Origin: Paraspadella gotoi
Lineage: Eukaryota; Chaetognatha
DNA: 64,000 nucleotides
Direction of reading: 5' to 3'
NCBI GenBank assembly: GCA_051294375.1
Contig: CM119265.1
Span: 6,519,489 to 6,583,488 of the forward strand
Each line of letters starts with the position of its first letter. The stretch's first letter is position 1. Below the pieces are notes generated by a model. The model made no database searches. It saw nothing but the letters and a program-made list of their open reading frames with translations, and was not told the origin of the DNA. Both the position numbers and the translations under genes were made by a program. Shown here one piece after another: positions 47,507-60,250 of the stretch.

Positions 47507-50500
47507 TTGCTTCTGATCGTTCGGACGCTACAGCCGTTCTTCACGGTCCTCCAGAAACGATGCAAGCTCCGCCTCCTTACCCCGCTGCTTCGGCGGCGGC
47601 TGCTGGAGTTCCTCTGCAATTTTCCACTCAACCGTTGACGGTGCCCAATTCTACAGTGCCTGCGCAGTCTGTAGCACCTCTTAATAGCGCCCATGTTCCC
47701 CCCTTCGCCCCTCCTCCGTTAATGGCATCCGTGCTAGAACCACCCCCGCCTGGTATGAGCCCGCCTCCGTCCCAGAAAGTTGCTGCAAACATTCCAGGGT
47801 TAACGAGCCACATGCAGATCCCGGCATCGATTCAACCTCTTCCAATGTTAACACCAACTATTCCACCATCAGGCCAGTTATTGCCCGCTAGTCAACCTCA
47901 TTCTGGGCAAGTCTTGCCGAGTGCTCCTCCCATTCATCCTCCGCCCGGATTCGCTTGTCCGCCGCGGTTCCCCGGTGGAGGAGCTCCCTTCATACCAGAC
48001 TTGTCTCGACCGCCGCCTGGCGCGCCTGGAAGCGCCCTTGTCGAGTTTTTTAGCGATAAGTGGGCACCAAAGCCCGGTGTTCCTCATCCATACAACTCTT
48101 ACGTCGCTCCCCCTCCTCCCGCTCAACCACCTTTCTACGGTGCCATGCCTGTGGAATTGCAACCACCGCAGTACGTATCGCATCCTTCCCATCCCGTACC
48201 GCCCGTATACGACCAACGAATTCTCCCGCTTTCGTCTTCGGGTGTTCCTCGTAGAATGCCAGGTCTTGAGGTTTCATCTGGGAAGCGATCGCGACGCAAC
48301 TCGAGCCCAAGCTCGGACTCATCGTACTCGTCTCGCAGCCCGACGCCTCCTCGGTAAGTACAATTTTCTTCCTACCCGATTTCGCTCTTCTCCGCGCGGC
48401 ATCGGCCTTCGATTAGCCTTTTCTCTGACTTGAGACGTTTTGTCTCCAAGTTTGAGTAGCCGCTAGTGGAACCCTACTAGGGTGAACAGGAGCATAAAAT
48501 GATGTGTTGCTCATAGTTCTGGTTTTTGAAACAAGTTTCGCCTATTCCAGGTAAAATTTGATTTCGTTCTCTGCCAGTCTCCATTGCAACCGACAACTAC
48601 TATATAATAAGATAAAAAAGCTTAATTAAAATTTTCTTTTTGTCTGACTTTACTTTTAGGCCGACCGGTCCCTCGCGTAAAGATCGCTACAGCCGACGAC
48701 GTGGAGATCGTCGTCGATCGAGGTCTCGAGAAAAACGCGGTCGACGTTACGATTCTCCCGAAAAATTCGGTAAGATTAACGATGAGCTTGAAAGAGACGT
48801 GTTCACTCTGTCCTGTATGCAATTTAAAAACTTTTTTAAGATAAAATTCTTTCATAATGTTTAACAATGGTGAATGGTGATCATATACAACGAATATGAT
48901 AAAACTTTCTCATGCACTTAAACATCAGGATATCGCCGTGGCCACCGTGCCTCGGATCTGCGGGCAGAGAGGAGTGACAAATCGTCGCCCAGCAAAACTC
49001 TTTCGGCGAGTCCTTCGACTGCCGCTGTGGCGGCGACGTCTACATCCAACTCCAATGCTCCTGCCATCAGTCCCACTCCGAAGGCTTTGGATCCCGTAAC
49101 TATTTCTGCGGCCAAGCCGGCTTCCGCTCCTGCAAGTTCAGGATCAGTCCCTGGTTTAGAATCTGTTCCAAATTCTGCGCCCAAAACTGTTTCGTCGGAT
49201 ATCGCGAATTCCGCTTCAACGCCATCTGTGCCCACCGTCGCTTCAGCTGATTCGCAAAAGACTTCGACGAGCTCAATCGAAAAGGGGAAGATCTTAGGCG
49301 ATGCGGCAGTAAGTGGCTTTTCTTTTGTTCACTCTCCAATCTCCATTCAAGTTTCCAAAACTTATACGTAACTTTCAACGTTTTTCAGCTTGACAAAGAT
49401 GAAAAGATTCCGGACGCCTCTGAGAAAGCCTCGCAGTCTGTTTCCCATTCCACCGCGCCTAAGGTATTCAAGGCTGACAGTGCCACCACCGCCGTGGAAT
49501 CCCGTACCCCATCGACTACACAGGACGACGCCGTTTCTGACATCAAAAGCGCCGATTCCGGCTCGACCGACGAGGCGACGGATACCGATGCCCTCGAGAA
49601 GGAAGAGTTGGGTGACGTCGACGCCAACGAGGACGTTCTCGAGTTGGGTATCGACGAGGATGAACTGTTGGCCGAAGGTGACTTAATGAATAAAGAAACA
49701 AACGTTTGTTGTTTTTGGGAAATTCTTTTTAAGAAAAAACCATTATTATTGTTTTAATCCTAGTTCAACTGGAGGAACACAATGCCGAACCACTAGAAGA
49801 CAAGGCCAAACGTCACCGACGTGACAGCGATGAGTTTCGTAAACGTCGCGAGGAACGGTGGAGACATCAGCAAGAGGAGCGGGAGCGAAGACGTCGGCAG
49901 CGTCAACGTGAGGAAGAGGAGCGGAGGAAAAAGGAAAGGGAAAGGCGGGAGGAGCGGGAGCGTCTCCGGCGAGAACGAGACAAAGAGGCGGAGGTCGATC
50001 GAGCCGTCGGGAGAGGAAAGACTCTGCCAGATCGTCCCTCCGTTGTCAAGATTTCCTCGAAATTGAAAGGTGAATCATTTGTTGCCTGGTCGCAGACTTA
50101 GCTCTTCCATCATTTCGGGTCTGAATGGTGTATTTTTTCAGCAGCAGCCTCTGGCGATGAAACTTCCGAAGCGCTGAGTTCTCAAGCGCAGTCACCGAAG
50201 GAAGGCGCCCCGGATTTGGACATAATGGACGAAGATGCTTTGCTAGCCGTTTTTCGCGAGAGGGCGCTACGATCCATGAGAGGTAAACCTAATAATATTA
50301 AGGTGCTTACCGCGTTCGTTACTTCATTGCCTACTAATTACTTTAAAAATGCATTTCAGAAAAACAACGCGAAAAATTTTTGGCGCAAAAAGAGCAAAGG
50401 CGTATGGAAAGAATTCAAAAGGCGCATGAGCAGGTTCGTCAATCTTACTTAATACTTATAGCTTAAGTAGGGGTATCCTCACTCAATGGGGCGAGTCAAA

Positions 50501-53500
50501 AATGTAGAGTAAATATAGGCTCAAATGATGCCTAATTTATACATACAAGTATACTTTCAACGGACAAAAGTATCTTATAAGGCTTTACTCAATGGGTGAG
50601 TCAAAAATTTAGAGAGTACATACTCAAACGAAAATTGATACATTTTTAAGTATATTTTCAATGGACAAAAAAAATTCTTATGCCTTTATACCTAGTATTT
50701 AATTTTTTTAAAATATTTATTTATAGATATGAAGATGATTTGTGATGCTGTGGATAAGGCGCTAAGTAGGCTATCCGTAACTTCTTTAACCCCTCTAGCT
50801 GCCATGGAACGGGTCCTGGGCTTGGAACCAGGCTTGAGGGTTTTCCACGCCCCCAAGGCGGTTTACCGCCGTTCTCAAGCTTCCCGGAGGGTAGGTACCG
50901 GGTTGGGATTGAACCCGGTACCTACTGGTCATGAGTTGATGGCTTTACTCAACTGAAGGTGTCATGCTTATAGGCGGGGTGATCTTATTCAATGCCCGAC
51001 TACAATGTTTTTATTCAAATCCCTTTTAAATTCTACCTTGAATTTAAGGCTGCCGAACCGAAGAAACAGAAAACTACTGAGGAGGTTTCCTCTAAAACCG
51101 AAAACCATCCTGTTTTGAATTCGGAAGATGCCCTCGGAACGCCCAGCGCGGTCGACGACAGGATGACGCAGGATCCCGAAGTTGAAGTCGAGGCTCCCAA
51201 AGAAAAGTCTTTGTCGGCCAAGTAAGTGGGCATCCATTAGTGATCGCTTCATGGTCGAAAGCAAAATGATGATCGACTAGAGTCTCTGAGATTTTTGTGA
51301 ACGAAACTCTATTAAACTGAACGAATGAAAAAACAACCAAACTTGTTATATCCTGCTGCGTGAGAAATCTAATTACTTTTCTGTACTTAAAAAGGCCTGC
51401 GAAGCATCTGACCACAGAAGAAATGGAGGAAAAATTACTAATGTCGTCCGACGAAGAGGCAGACGTGTCCGAAGCCTCGGAGCAACATAAACCTATCGAG
51501 GTTAAACCGAAACCCATCATTGTCAGGATTCTGCCGCCCAGCGCCAACAAAGATCTCTCACCGACGTCGACATCATCAGCGGCGGCAACATCGGCAGTAT
51601 TGGCGGCGCCGACGTCGTCATCGGCCTCGTCGTCGTCGGAACCGGCACCCGTCCCAAAGAAGATCATTTTGTTGAAATCCTCAAAATGGTCGACTAAAAA
51701 GGTGGACTGTGAAAACATAAATCACTACCCCGGTCCTCCAACTAATTTTCAACCTTTTTTTTTTTTTTTTTTTTAGGATGACCAAGACAAAGAAAATCGT
51801 AAGAAGTTGGAAGCCTCTCGGGCTCCCACGCTTCTTCCGGAGACAAAAAAGAAAATAGTTTCTTTGGTTTCCTCTCGCGATCGCATCGTTGCCAAAGTCC
51901 CATCGCCGAAGCCGCCGAGCGCCTTGGATCGACTCGGCGCTCCCGTCGAAGGTAACTCTTCGAAGGCCACCTGACATACAATCTTTCGACCGAGGTGTTT
52001 TTCGTGATGAATTATCAGCGCTAGTCTCTGATTCAGATTGATTGATTTTTTAAAAAAATCTGATGACCGAAAAAGCCGAGGTTCGCATAAGCCCCGTTTT
52101 TTGGGGGGGTCTAAAATTTTATTTTTCTCACTTTCCCAGACAATTCCTCCAGCGAAGCTTTAACTTCGTCCTCATCCTCGTCATCCGTCGAAGAAATTGG
52201 CGGGAAAACCAAGGCACGTCCTTCAGTGGTCAAACTGGCCGCCGCGGTTAAAGCAAGCGAACCCGAGGTTGGTAGAGCTGTACTTGGCATCGTGGTCACC
52301 TGTGGCAATCGATTTTTTTTTTTTTTTTTTTCAGCGTATTTTTGCCTACGAATTGAAGACAACTTCTAAAGAGCCACTTTTTGAGTCCTCGGAAGAAGGT
52401 TCCGCGGAAGATCGCTGGAATGACGCTATTGCTCAGAGCAAAAAGCGCAAGGCTGAAATGATAAAAGCAGCGGCCAGCGTAAGGCCCATCATTTTCAATT
52501 CTTGAATTATGAAAATAAAGACTAATTAACTAAATTTTTTTGCAAAAGGCTGTAAAGGGACGGGAGACTATATCCTATGAAGATTTAGACTCATCTTATG
52601 GAGCATCGTCAAGAGTCTCTTCGAGTGACGACAAAGTGACGGTCAATTCCCCATGCAAGGAATCTGCGATCAAACCCTTAATGGAACCCAAGTTTTCCGT
52701 TGAACAAATGGGTGAGTTAAATTCCTGGTTTTACCAGGATTCAATTTTATTGGCAAATATTATTTATGTGATGATTCATGTTGACCAAAACTTGAGAAAT
52801 TATGTGAAAATCTCAGAGGCTGTTTCTGAAGTTTTCTACTCTATATATATATTAGCATTCGTGGCTATGGAAACCACTTTTATTTTTCATTATGCTGTTT
52901 TAGATTCGGCTTCATCAACGACGAAAGCCGACCTCATGGATTTGCTCGATCTTACAGAACCGATTTCAACGCGATCTGAAATCACTGCCGACAAACTACT
53001 CGGCGGAATTAACATTGCCGACTACACCAGTAAGAATTTTCTCGATTACCAGGGTCTGAGAACTTTCTGATGTTTGGGTCGTCCGGGATTTATTTTTAAT
53101 ATGTTTGATTGTTAATACTACACCGATACCGATAGCCGTTTTTTTTTTCTTGGAATTTGTTACCAAATTTTTAAAGAATCCCTTTCGGCCCTACATATAA
53201 TGATGCATGACTAGAGTCGCTGAACATGTGAAAGAAAAATTTCTTAAACTGATTTTATTTTTATATTAATAAAATCCTATGAAAGTTTTTTCCATTCTCA
53301 ATTTAATAAAATGTTAATTTTTCAGGCAAAAAGAAAGTCCCGGTAGCGCGGCCTAACTGGGGTCGGCGTCGCATCGAAGCTCCTGATTCGTCCTCGTCTA
53401 CGAGCCGAAAGTTGGTGATTCGACGCTCCACTGGACCTGCAGCCGTCGCCTTGGCAACCGGCGGGGACGTCGGAGCGGAAATTGATACTCGGAAAAGAAG

Positions 53501-54378
53501 GCTGATGAAAGAGGAAGCGAGCTCGTTCGAGTTTGGCGATCGAGGTTAGACGGGAAGCTATTGAGGTTCATGACTAAAATCGTAGGATAAAATGATGAAA
53601 CTTCTTTACCAGCGTTTGAGAAAAATAGTGAAAATCACAGAGGCTGTTTCTGATGTTCGCTAAGCTGAAAAAAGTTTTTTGCGCTAGTTTCTCCGTCGTT
53701 AAACTCGTTCTCTCACCCTGATAGGCGCTAATTCACCATCTTTGAGTCCCGAACGAAACGTAAACGAGGATCAAGTAGTTAAGACGACGACAACGACGAG
53801 GTTCGTGCCAGTCGAGCTTGTGCTATTCATTTTGATAGTAAACCGAATTAAACAATTCCCGTTTCAATTTATCTTTCAGGCGCAAAGTCGGTGGAATTCA
53901 ACGTCCCGCCTGGTTGGCGACGAAACCGGAAAAGTCTAAATCCGCTTCTTTCGTCTCTTCGACCGTTCGCGTCGACCCCGCGATTCTGGTCTCTTCCGCC
54001 GCTCAACCGAAGAAATCGATCCCGTCTCCAGCAAGATCTCCGGTCACCTCTCCGGCCAAGTCTCCCATCCAATCGCCCTTGAAATCCCAGACGATCTTGC
54101 CTTCTCGTTCTCCGGAGAAAACCGCCGAAGCCGTCGCGAGAGACGAGGAACTTCTCGAGGACGATCGGCTCAAAAATGACTTCACAGAAAAGACGGATGT
54201 CGGCGATAGAACGAGCGCCGATGTCGCCGTGACGAGCTCACCTCGCCGACCTTTGACCGACGTTGACTTGGTTGAGGACGTAGACTTGGCGCTTGGAGAA
54301 CCGAAAGTTGTGGAAGAGAAGAAACTTGATTCCGACGACGAAGACCTTTTTAGAGCCATCGATGAATTTCTTTCTTGA
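47507..54378 (+). CDS. RS/RE-rich probable RNA-processing protein
   Basis: Seventeen exons keep phase: 47507-48353 (first in-frame ATG 47560), 48660-48769, 48929-49308, 49389-49677, 49764-50069, 50142-50282, 50360-50433, 51049-51221, 51395-51701, 51777-51951, 52140-52267, 52335-52478, 52549-52711, 52904-53029, 53326-53544, 53725-53800 and 53880-54378. From the ATG the product is 1367 residues; more may lie upstream. The N-terminus is Pro-rich with many PPP runs, followed by an RS segment (SRRRGDRRRSRSREKR), Ser/Ala-rich spacers, an acidic DEDELLAEG motif, a long Arg/Glu helix (EERERRRRQRQREEEE), and acidic/Ser-rich parts ending DEDLFRAIDEFLS. I see no RRM or CCCH finger. Composition is that of nuclear splicing or mRNA 3' processing factors, but I cannot name the family. 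One intron (50434-51048) has taken up repeats. Confidence 0.8.
50735..50960 (-). repeat. SINE-like element in intron
   Basis: On the minus strand it contains GGGTTCAATCCC, a good B box, flanked by a GGTACCGGGTT/AACCCGGTACC inverted pair. It is single-copy in this window, so the SINE call is tentative. It interrupts the intron at 50434-51048. Confidence 0.45.
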
Positions 54379-54779
54379 TAAAAATGATTTTTTTTTACTT
54401 AGATCCATATCTCTCTCTCTCTCTAGCTCTCTCGCCCCTTGATGGATTTATCTTTTCTCGATTATGGTATATAAATCTGTTAAATCGAAGAAGATCCCTC
54501 AGTTTCGTTTTCGAATCGCCTTCGAGGCGATAACATTAAATAAAATATTCATTCTCCGCCTTACTTATTTTAAACCCACTCGTGCAGTGATGTTTTTGAT
54601 ACTTCAAAAAAAGCAAACTACAAAGTTAGAACTAAAGGGACTTCTTCAAATGGTTTTTCTATATAATGTGGATTGTGGAAATAAGCGGACTTGTATTAAA
54701 TCGAAATAATCGATACCAATAAGGGTATTAGCAATTAGGTAAGATATGCGGTTTAACCTTCTATTTAGACTTGTTCAAA

Positions 54780-55134
54780 AAGCAACCGAGCTCGGTTCTT
54801 TTGTCTTTTCCTGCGCAGAGCGCCACCGTGCTTCGAGCCCCAACTGACTCACCATTGAGCGTTCCGTCTCTGACGTCAGGTTTAAACGGTCGCCACCCTG
54901 ATTCTATCCGTCGACGTCATCGACGAATATCTTTAATCGAATGTTAGTCCCCACCATCGAAAAAAAGATCGAGTCTCTCTCTCTCTCGCGCGCATTGAAT
55001 TTTTCTTTTCGTTTTTCTAATTCAGTCTTCGCTCGTCGGACGTTCAGCCCAACAACCACTCCTCCATAGCAGAAGCTTCGTTCGAAGCGAGGAGAAATGT
55101 GTTAGAAGGGAAAAGGACCTTCTCGCCGATAAGA
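54780..55134 (+). promoter_or_regulatory. tropomodulin promoter and 5' non-coding exon
   Basis: A less AT-rich stretch holds a palindromic CRE-type TGACGTCA at about 54870 and a second GACGTCA at about 54914. A non-coding exon appears to end at 55134 (AAGA before GTAAGT) and to splice to AACAACAATGG at 55246. The first coding ATG is 55253. Confidence 0.5.
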
Positions 55135-55252
55135 GTAAGTGCGCGCACCTGTTATAATAATCCAGAGCAATCTTACTAACATTTATCGAGAACCTCCACC
55201 CTAATTTTGATCGCCATTGATTCAGATTACTTTTTTGTTAAACAGAACAACA

Positions 55253-58200
55253 ATGGAGAAGATAGAAAAGACGCGGTTCTCCGAGGCCGAACTGGACGAG
55301 CTACTCGACCAGCTCGACTTCGACGAGTTGGATTTGATCAATCGATACGTCGACCCTGATGTGAGTCTTTTTCGTTTATCAATACTCTATATCGAAATGA
55401 ACCGTCGTCAAATATAATTAGGAATCTCGTCTTCCGGCACGCGAGCGGCCGACAGAGTCGCGTTACGACTGCGACTTGGAGCCGACGGGGGCTTTCGACC
55501 GCTCCTCCCTTATCAAATTCCTCGAAGACAAAGCAAAGGAGGACAAGGATTGGGACGAGTACAAGCCCTACGTGCACGAAACCAGAGGCAAGGGGATTAT
55601 TTTACGTTCGTCCGCGGCTCTGCTCTCACCACCTTTTGCTTCTGTTCTGTTTTCACAGGTAAAGTTTGGAAGCCGCCGGAAGAGCGCGAGGCCGTGGAGC
55701 CAGAAGAAACGGATGACGCCGACGTCCCCTTGTCTATGGACATAAAGACCGACTACGACGACATGTTGGACGGCGCCGAGGAGGAAGACCTCAAGGACAT
55801 CGGCGCCATCTTAGGACTCAACTTCTTTCCGGAACTGACCAAAGCTACAAAGTGAGCTGTTGTTTGTTCTTGTTCTCGTCGGTGGGGGTTTGCAGTGAAT
55901 ATAATAAAAATAATTTTATGGCGACAGTTAAAAAAATTTCTTTTTTTCAAAAACATCCGGTTCGTTAGTTTCTTTCTGTTTTTCTCTTTCCTTTTCCATC
56001 ACTGCCTCAAATCTTCTTTAATTAATTATTGATTGAAAAGAGGATCTAAAATAATCATTTCTGTCACGCGTTTTTTCGCTTTACTTAATCTCGTTTTTCT
56101 CGACTTGGATTCCCGCCTTTCCGTCTCGACTCCCTCTCACGCTCTAGACCATAATCCTCTTCTCAAACCGCGCGTGGGTAATCGACAGAGCGTCGTGACC
56201 CGAATGATTGACACTTAACCCAGGGCCTGTCGAATAAAGTCGGGGAAAGGGGATGTCTTCAAGGAAAGTGGTTTTTTCTTCCAAGCTTAACCGTCACGTC
56301 GTATTACCTTCTCGTTTCCGTTTATTTGATTTTAAATTAAAAAGCATTTTGGGATCTATTTGAATATTTCGTTTACTTTTTTATTTCTCTTATATAATTC
56401 ATTATTATTATTATTATTATTATTATTACTTTAATTCATTTTATATAATATTATATATATATATTTATTATTATTATTAGTCATAGCTCCCTTTTAATAG
56501 TTTTTAACCTAGGATCTCCTTTCATCTTGGCGACAATCTTATACATACAGGGGTGGGACCATATATCTAGACCAAATTTAAAAAATCATTACGCTAAAAC
56601 TGTTAATGATTTTCGAAATCTGAATAAAGATTTAAATGAAAGAACCCCCTCCTCGACCTTGCGGAGAGGGAGAAGACGGGAGAGAAACTGGACTGAAGTC
56701 CGGGACCGCTGGCGCCATAAAGTTTATAAGTTTCTTATCCACTTGGAGTCTTGATATTTAATGGGTACCTTAATAAAATAATCAAAGCATATAGATATTC
56801 ATACAGACAATAATAATAATCAAACAATAATACTACTAACAATCAATAAAAATAACAGAACACAAGTGATCGCAGAAGAAATACGGAGTAATTATGTTAA
56901 AGCACAGAAGCTGTCCAAACGTCTATTTAGTCTGAAGAGTCTGATCCAAATGTCGCATCCCGAATTATTATAAGAAATGGACAGTGAGCCGAAAGTCAAT
57001 ATCTCTTTTAACCCGGAGACAAAAAGAGCATCTGGGTTACGGTCGTCTGGACTTTACATAAATTACGATTTCTTAGTTTTTAGCCGATATATTAATTGTT
57101 TTTAAATTCTTTGATATAATGCTTATATATAAATATGTGACGACTCTCAAATGATTATTTTCGTCTTTGTCGTCGTCTTCGTCATTTGGGTCGCTACAAA
57201 TATATATATTATATAAGCATATTTATGATCTTTTTTCAAAATGTTAAAATATTTTTTCGTTTTCGGGAGGTGAATTTTTTATAGCGGCGGGTTTCAAATG
57301 ATAACGATGTAGTTTCAAATCTTAAGAGAGCAGGTTGTTTGGTTTGTTTTCATTATTGCAATTTTCTAAACAAATACGTTCGATCTCCACCTTAGGTAGA
57401 TTTTAGCTTTCTTCACTTCCCACCAGATTCGATCCCGTTCCCGATTTGCCTCCCAACGACGTCAACGTCGCCGAAGCCATTAAAAAAGTCAAAAACAACG
57501 ACCCTTCGCTTAAAGAGGTAAACTGAGGACGGTAAGAGTGATCCCCTATCCGGGTCAGGGATCTCTGACCGAAACTGGGTCGTAAACATCGAAAAAGCTT
57601 TGCTTCGTCTCCCGTTAATCACGCCGTTCTCGCCCATCTTTTCAGCTTAACCTAAACAACATCAGAGGGATAAAGAGGGAAGAATTTACGGAACTCTTCG
57701 AGGGCCTGGCGAAGAACACAAACTTGGAAAAATTGCACATGTGCAATACGGGCATCGGAGATCTGGTTGCCCAGGTGATGTCGACAATGAACCGTTTTGC
57801 CTAGATTTAGTTAAACAATCCGAGTGATTATTTTGAACCCCTTCCCTTCTCAGGAATTGGGAAAGGCTATGGAGTCAAACAAGTCAGTCACCCTTTTGGC
57901 TATCGAGTCGAACTTTCTCTCGGGAGATTATATCGTTCAATTTATCGCCTCCTGCACGATGAACAACGTGGTGGAGCAACTTAATTTGGCTAATCAGGTA
58001 GGATCCTACGAAATTTATGCAACCGATATAAATATTCTTTATCCATTCATTCAATAAGCTATCTTTCCTCCTGTTTTTGGACAAGCCAGGTGGGTTAGGG
58101 CTTCCATCCCTCTTATAAGATAAGAACAAAGCAAGCTTTCAATAAAGACTATTGTCGAGGACTAGTAGTCAGCCTGCCTCGCCAGCAGGCATATTCCGAT

Positions 58201-59057
58201 CCTATGACCAATCGCGCCATTACTGGGGAGGACTGCCGTCAACTCCCCTCCGTCCCGGAAGTGGGCGCGGGCCGCATCCACGCCCCTTTTGGTGTCGCCG
58301 TCGCGAGAGTGACCGCCGAGACCCTTTGTCGGACGAGGTGTCAGCCTCTATTGTCACGCCTTCCGTCAGTTGGTCCACCAAGGTCCATCGAAAAGTGCCT
58401 GGGTCGAAGTGTGGGACTCCACAAGGTCTATTTGTCCACCTGAAAGACGTCATGATCTGCTACTAGTGTGACAAGACTTGACTGAGTTGAAAACATGGTC
58501 TCATTGTCCCCGTAAAAAAGGCGTTTGGGACGGGCTGACTCTCTCGTGGACTGTCTCTCTGGTGAAACGTGAAGTTAAAGAGCATTAGAAAGTAGCACAC
58601 AGATAGGCTTGAACAGACAAAAAGTAGAAGAAAAACGAATCATGATGAGTAAAATAAACAGATGAGGCAACGGCATCTCTCAACAACTATCACAGTCTAG
58701 ATAATTAACTCTCAGAGCTCCAAATTGAGTATTTGTATCACTACTTATTAGTACATCATTTCTTATTTTTCTGTCCAATGCGCTGAAAAAATGAGAACTT
58801 GAAAGAAAAATTCGAGACGTGTTTCCCCATCTCTTTCCCAGCGTGCCCTCGTCCTGGGTTCCGGTCAAGAGTTACAGATCGCTCATCTTATAGCCAAGGC
58901 GCCCAACCTAATTCGGCTAGGAATTCACTTTGGATCCCCGACGGCTCGCGTCAAGGCGCTCGAAGCCCTCTGCGCCAACGCCGACGCCCGTCGCCTCAAG
59001 AGGACCGGCAAGGACAAAAAGGAAGAAAAGGCGGCGCCACCGCCGGCGGCCGAGTGA
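55253..59057 (+). CDS. TMOD: tropomodulin, actin pointed-end capping protein
   Basis: Seven coding exons keep phase: 55253-55360, 55422-55587, 55659-55851, 57427-57517, 57646-57774, 57854-57997 and 58842-59057. They give 348 residues, close to the usual 350-360. The N-terminus (SEAELDELLDQLDFDELD) is the tropomyosin-binding helix region. HETRGKVW and FDPVPDLPPNDVNV mark the linker, and NDPSLKELNLNNI starts the leucine-rich repeat cap (NLEKLHMCNTGI, LLAIESNFLSG, NNVVEQLNLANQ). The Lys/Ala/Pro C-terminus ends PPPAAE. It should cap and stabilise the slow-growing ends of actin filaments in muscle and membrane skeleton. The intron after 55587 has a GC donor (AGAG then GCAAGG), needed to keep RGKVW intact. 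The last intron holds an R1 fragment and other repeat-like DNA. Confidence 0.95.
58046..58146 (+). repeat. dispersed repeat R1 fragment
   Basis: Begins AAGCTATCTTTCCTCCTG and continues through GGACAAGCCAGGTGGGTTAGGG and CTTATAAGATAAGAACAAAGCA, matching the start of the R1 copies. It lies in the last tropomodulin intron and is followed by about 300 bp of GC-richer, possibly transposon-derived DNA with no conserved protein. Confidence 0.5.
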
Positions 59058-59934
59058 AGAAGGAGCGGTCGCGAGAGATTAATTGATTAAATTAGAGGGA
59101 TGCGTTTCGGACGATCGAGCGGGAATATTCCGCGGTTACGTGGAGTTTAAAAAGCTTGCGCCGCTTGGTCACCGGTTCGCGCCCGTACGTCCCTTCTTCC
59201 CTTTCTACTCTTCCGTCTGCTGTTTCTTTGTAATTTTTACGTTTTTGACCCATTTTGAAAAATTATAGAAAGGTTCTGATAAAATACATTTAGAAATAAT
59301 GATTTTTTTTTCCCTCGTGAGTATCGCTTTTCCGCCCATTTGATTTTCAGTTATGCTGTCGTGGCCTTTTTGCAATTTCTTTGCAATGCGTCTCGCTGAA
59401 CATTTTGCCCTCCCCTCCTGACCAAACTTCTTTTTTATATACTTCAGTGTATAAATTCTTCGCCCTTACTCGAATCTAAGTCAACGTGAGACAGTTTCGA
59501 TCTTTTTCTTTATTCTTAAAATGAGTCGGAACTAGCCTCGCTTTTGGACGTGTTCAACAGTAATGAGTAAACTAATCCGAATCATGTCAGAGTCAAATTT
59601 TTTTTGTTCGAACGCTTGTTAGATGGTGATCAGAAAAGCACTATTTATCCTGCTGCTTTTTCCCCGTAGTAATTTATTCATCTTTTCGTATCGAAGCAAT
59701 GTTAAAATTGTTTTGAAGATTTTCATTTCATTACATTACTGCATTAAAACAAACAATATCAGTTTTTGAGCGTTTTTTTTTTTTCTTTGACGCCAATCTG
59801 CGATATATCTACAGTAAAATAAGGCGCTTCAGATTAGGATAGCACGTAAAATGGACTCCGTCGAATTACAGACCTCGAAGATTTATGGAGTAAATAAGAA
59901 TTATTTAGTTAGAATATTTTACCCAGAATTTTTA
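59058..59934. other. tropomodulin 3' flank
   Basis: Probably the 3' UTR and intergenic sequence. I see no exon, hairpin or repeat worth naming. Confidence 0.5.
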
Positions 59935-60250
59935 GCCGGATCTGCTTGCAGCAGATTCCGGCTCTATAATTCACTTTGGGGGGGCGGACCGACGGACCGA
60001 CAATCCTGTCGGTCATTTAATGAGATCATGTCAGAACCTCAGATTATGATAAATGCAAAAAAAAAAGCCAATGAACGCCCGTTAACTATGAGTGGATGAG
60101 GCGACTTAAAATTTTGTGTGGGTAAAGAAGTGTGTAATTGAGCTGGAAATCCAGTTTCGATGGAATCGTCCGATTAGAAATGAGTTTAAATGGAAAATAT
60201 AAAAAGGCTTTCACTATTTTTGTATTAAATGAAAATGAAAAATAATTAAT
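59935..60250 (+). mobile_element. MITE-like element M1, copy B
   Basis: Starts GCCGGATCTGCTTGCAGCAG like copies A and C and contains one internal unit with TTTCGATGGAATCGTCCG instead of two. The right end is not recognisable. Confidence 0.6.

Noticed and set aside
55476-55745. Tropomodulin exon 2 reading through to KVKFGSRRKS
   Set aside because: That frame loses RGKVW and the conserved acidic block; splicing with a GC donor restores both.
58152-58466. Plus-strand frame of 104 residues in a tropomodulin intron
   Set aside because: Overlapping frames in all directions in a GC-richer repeat-like block; no recognisable domain.
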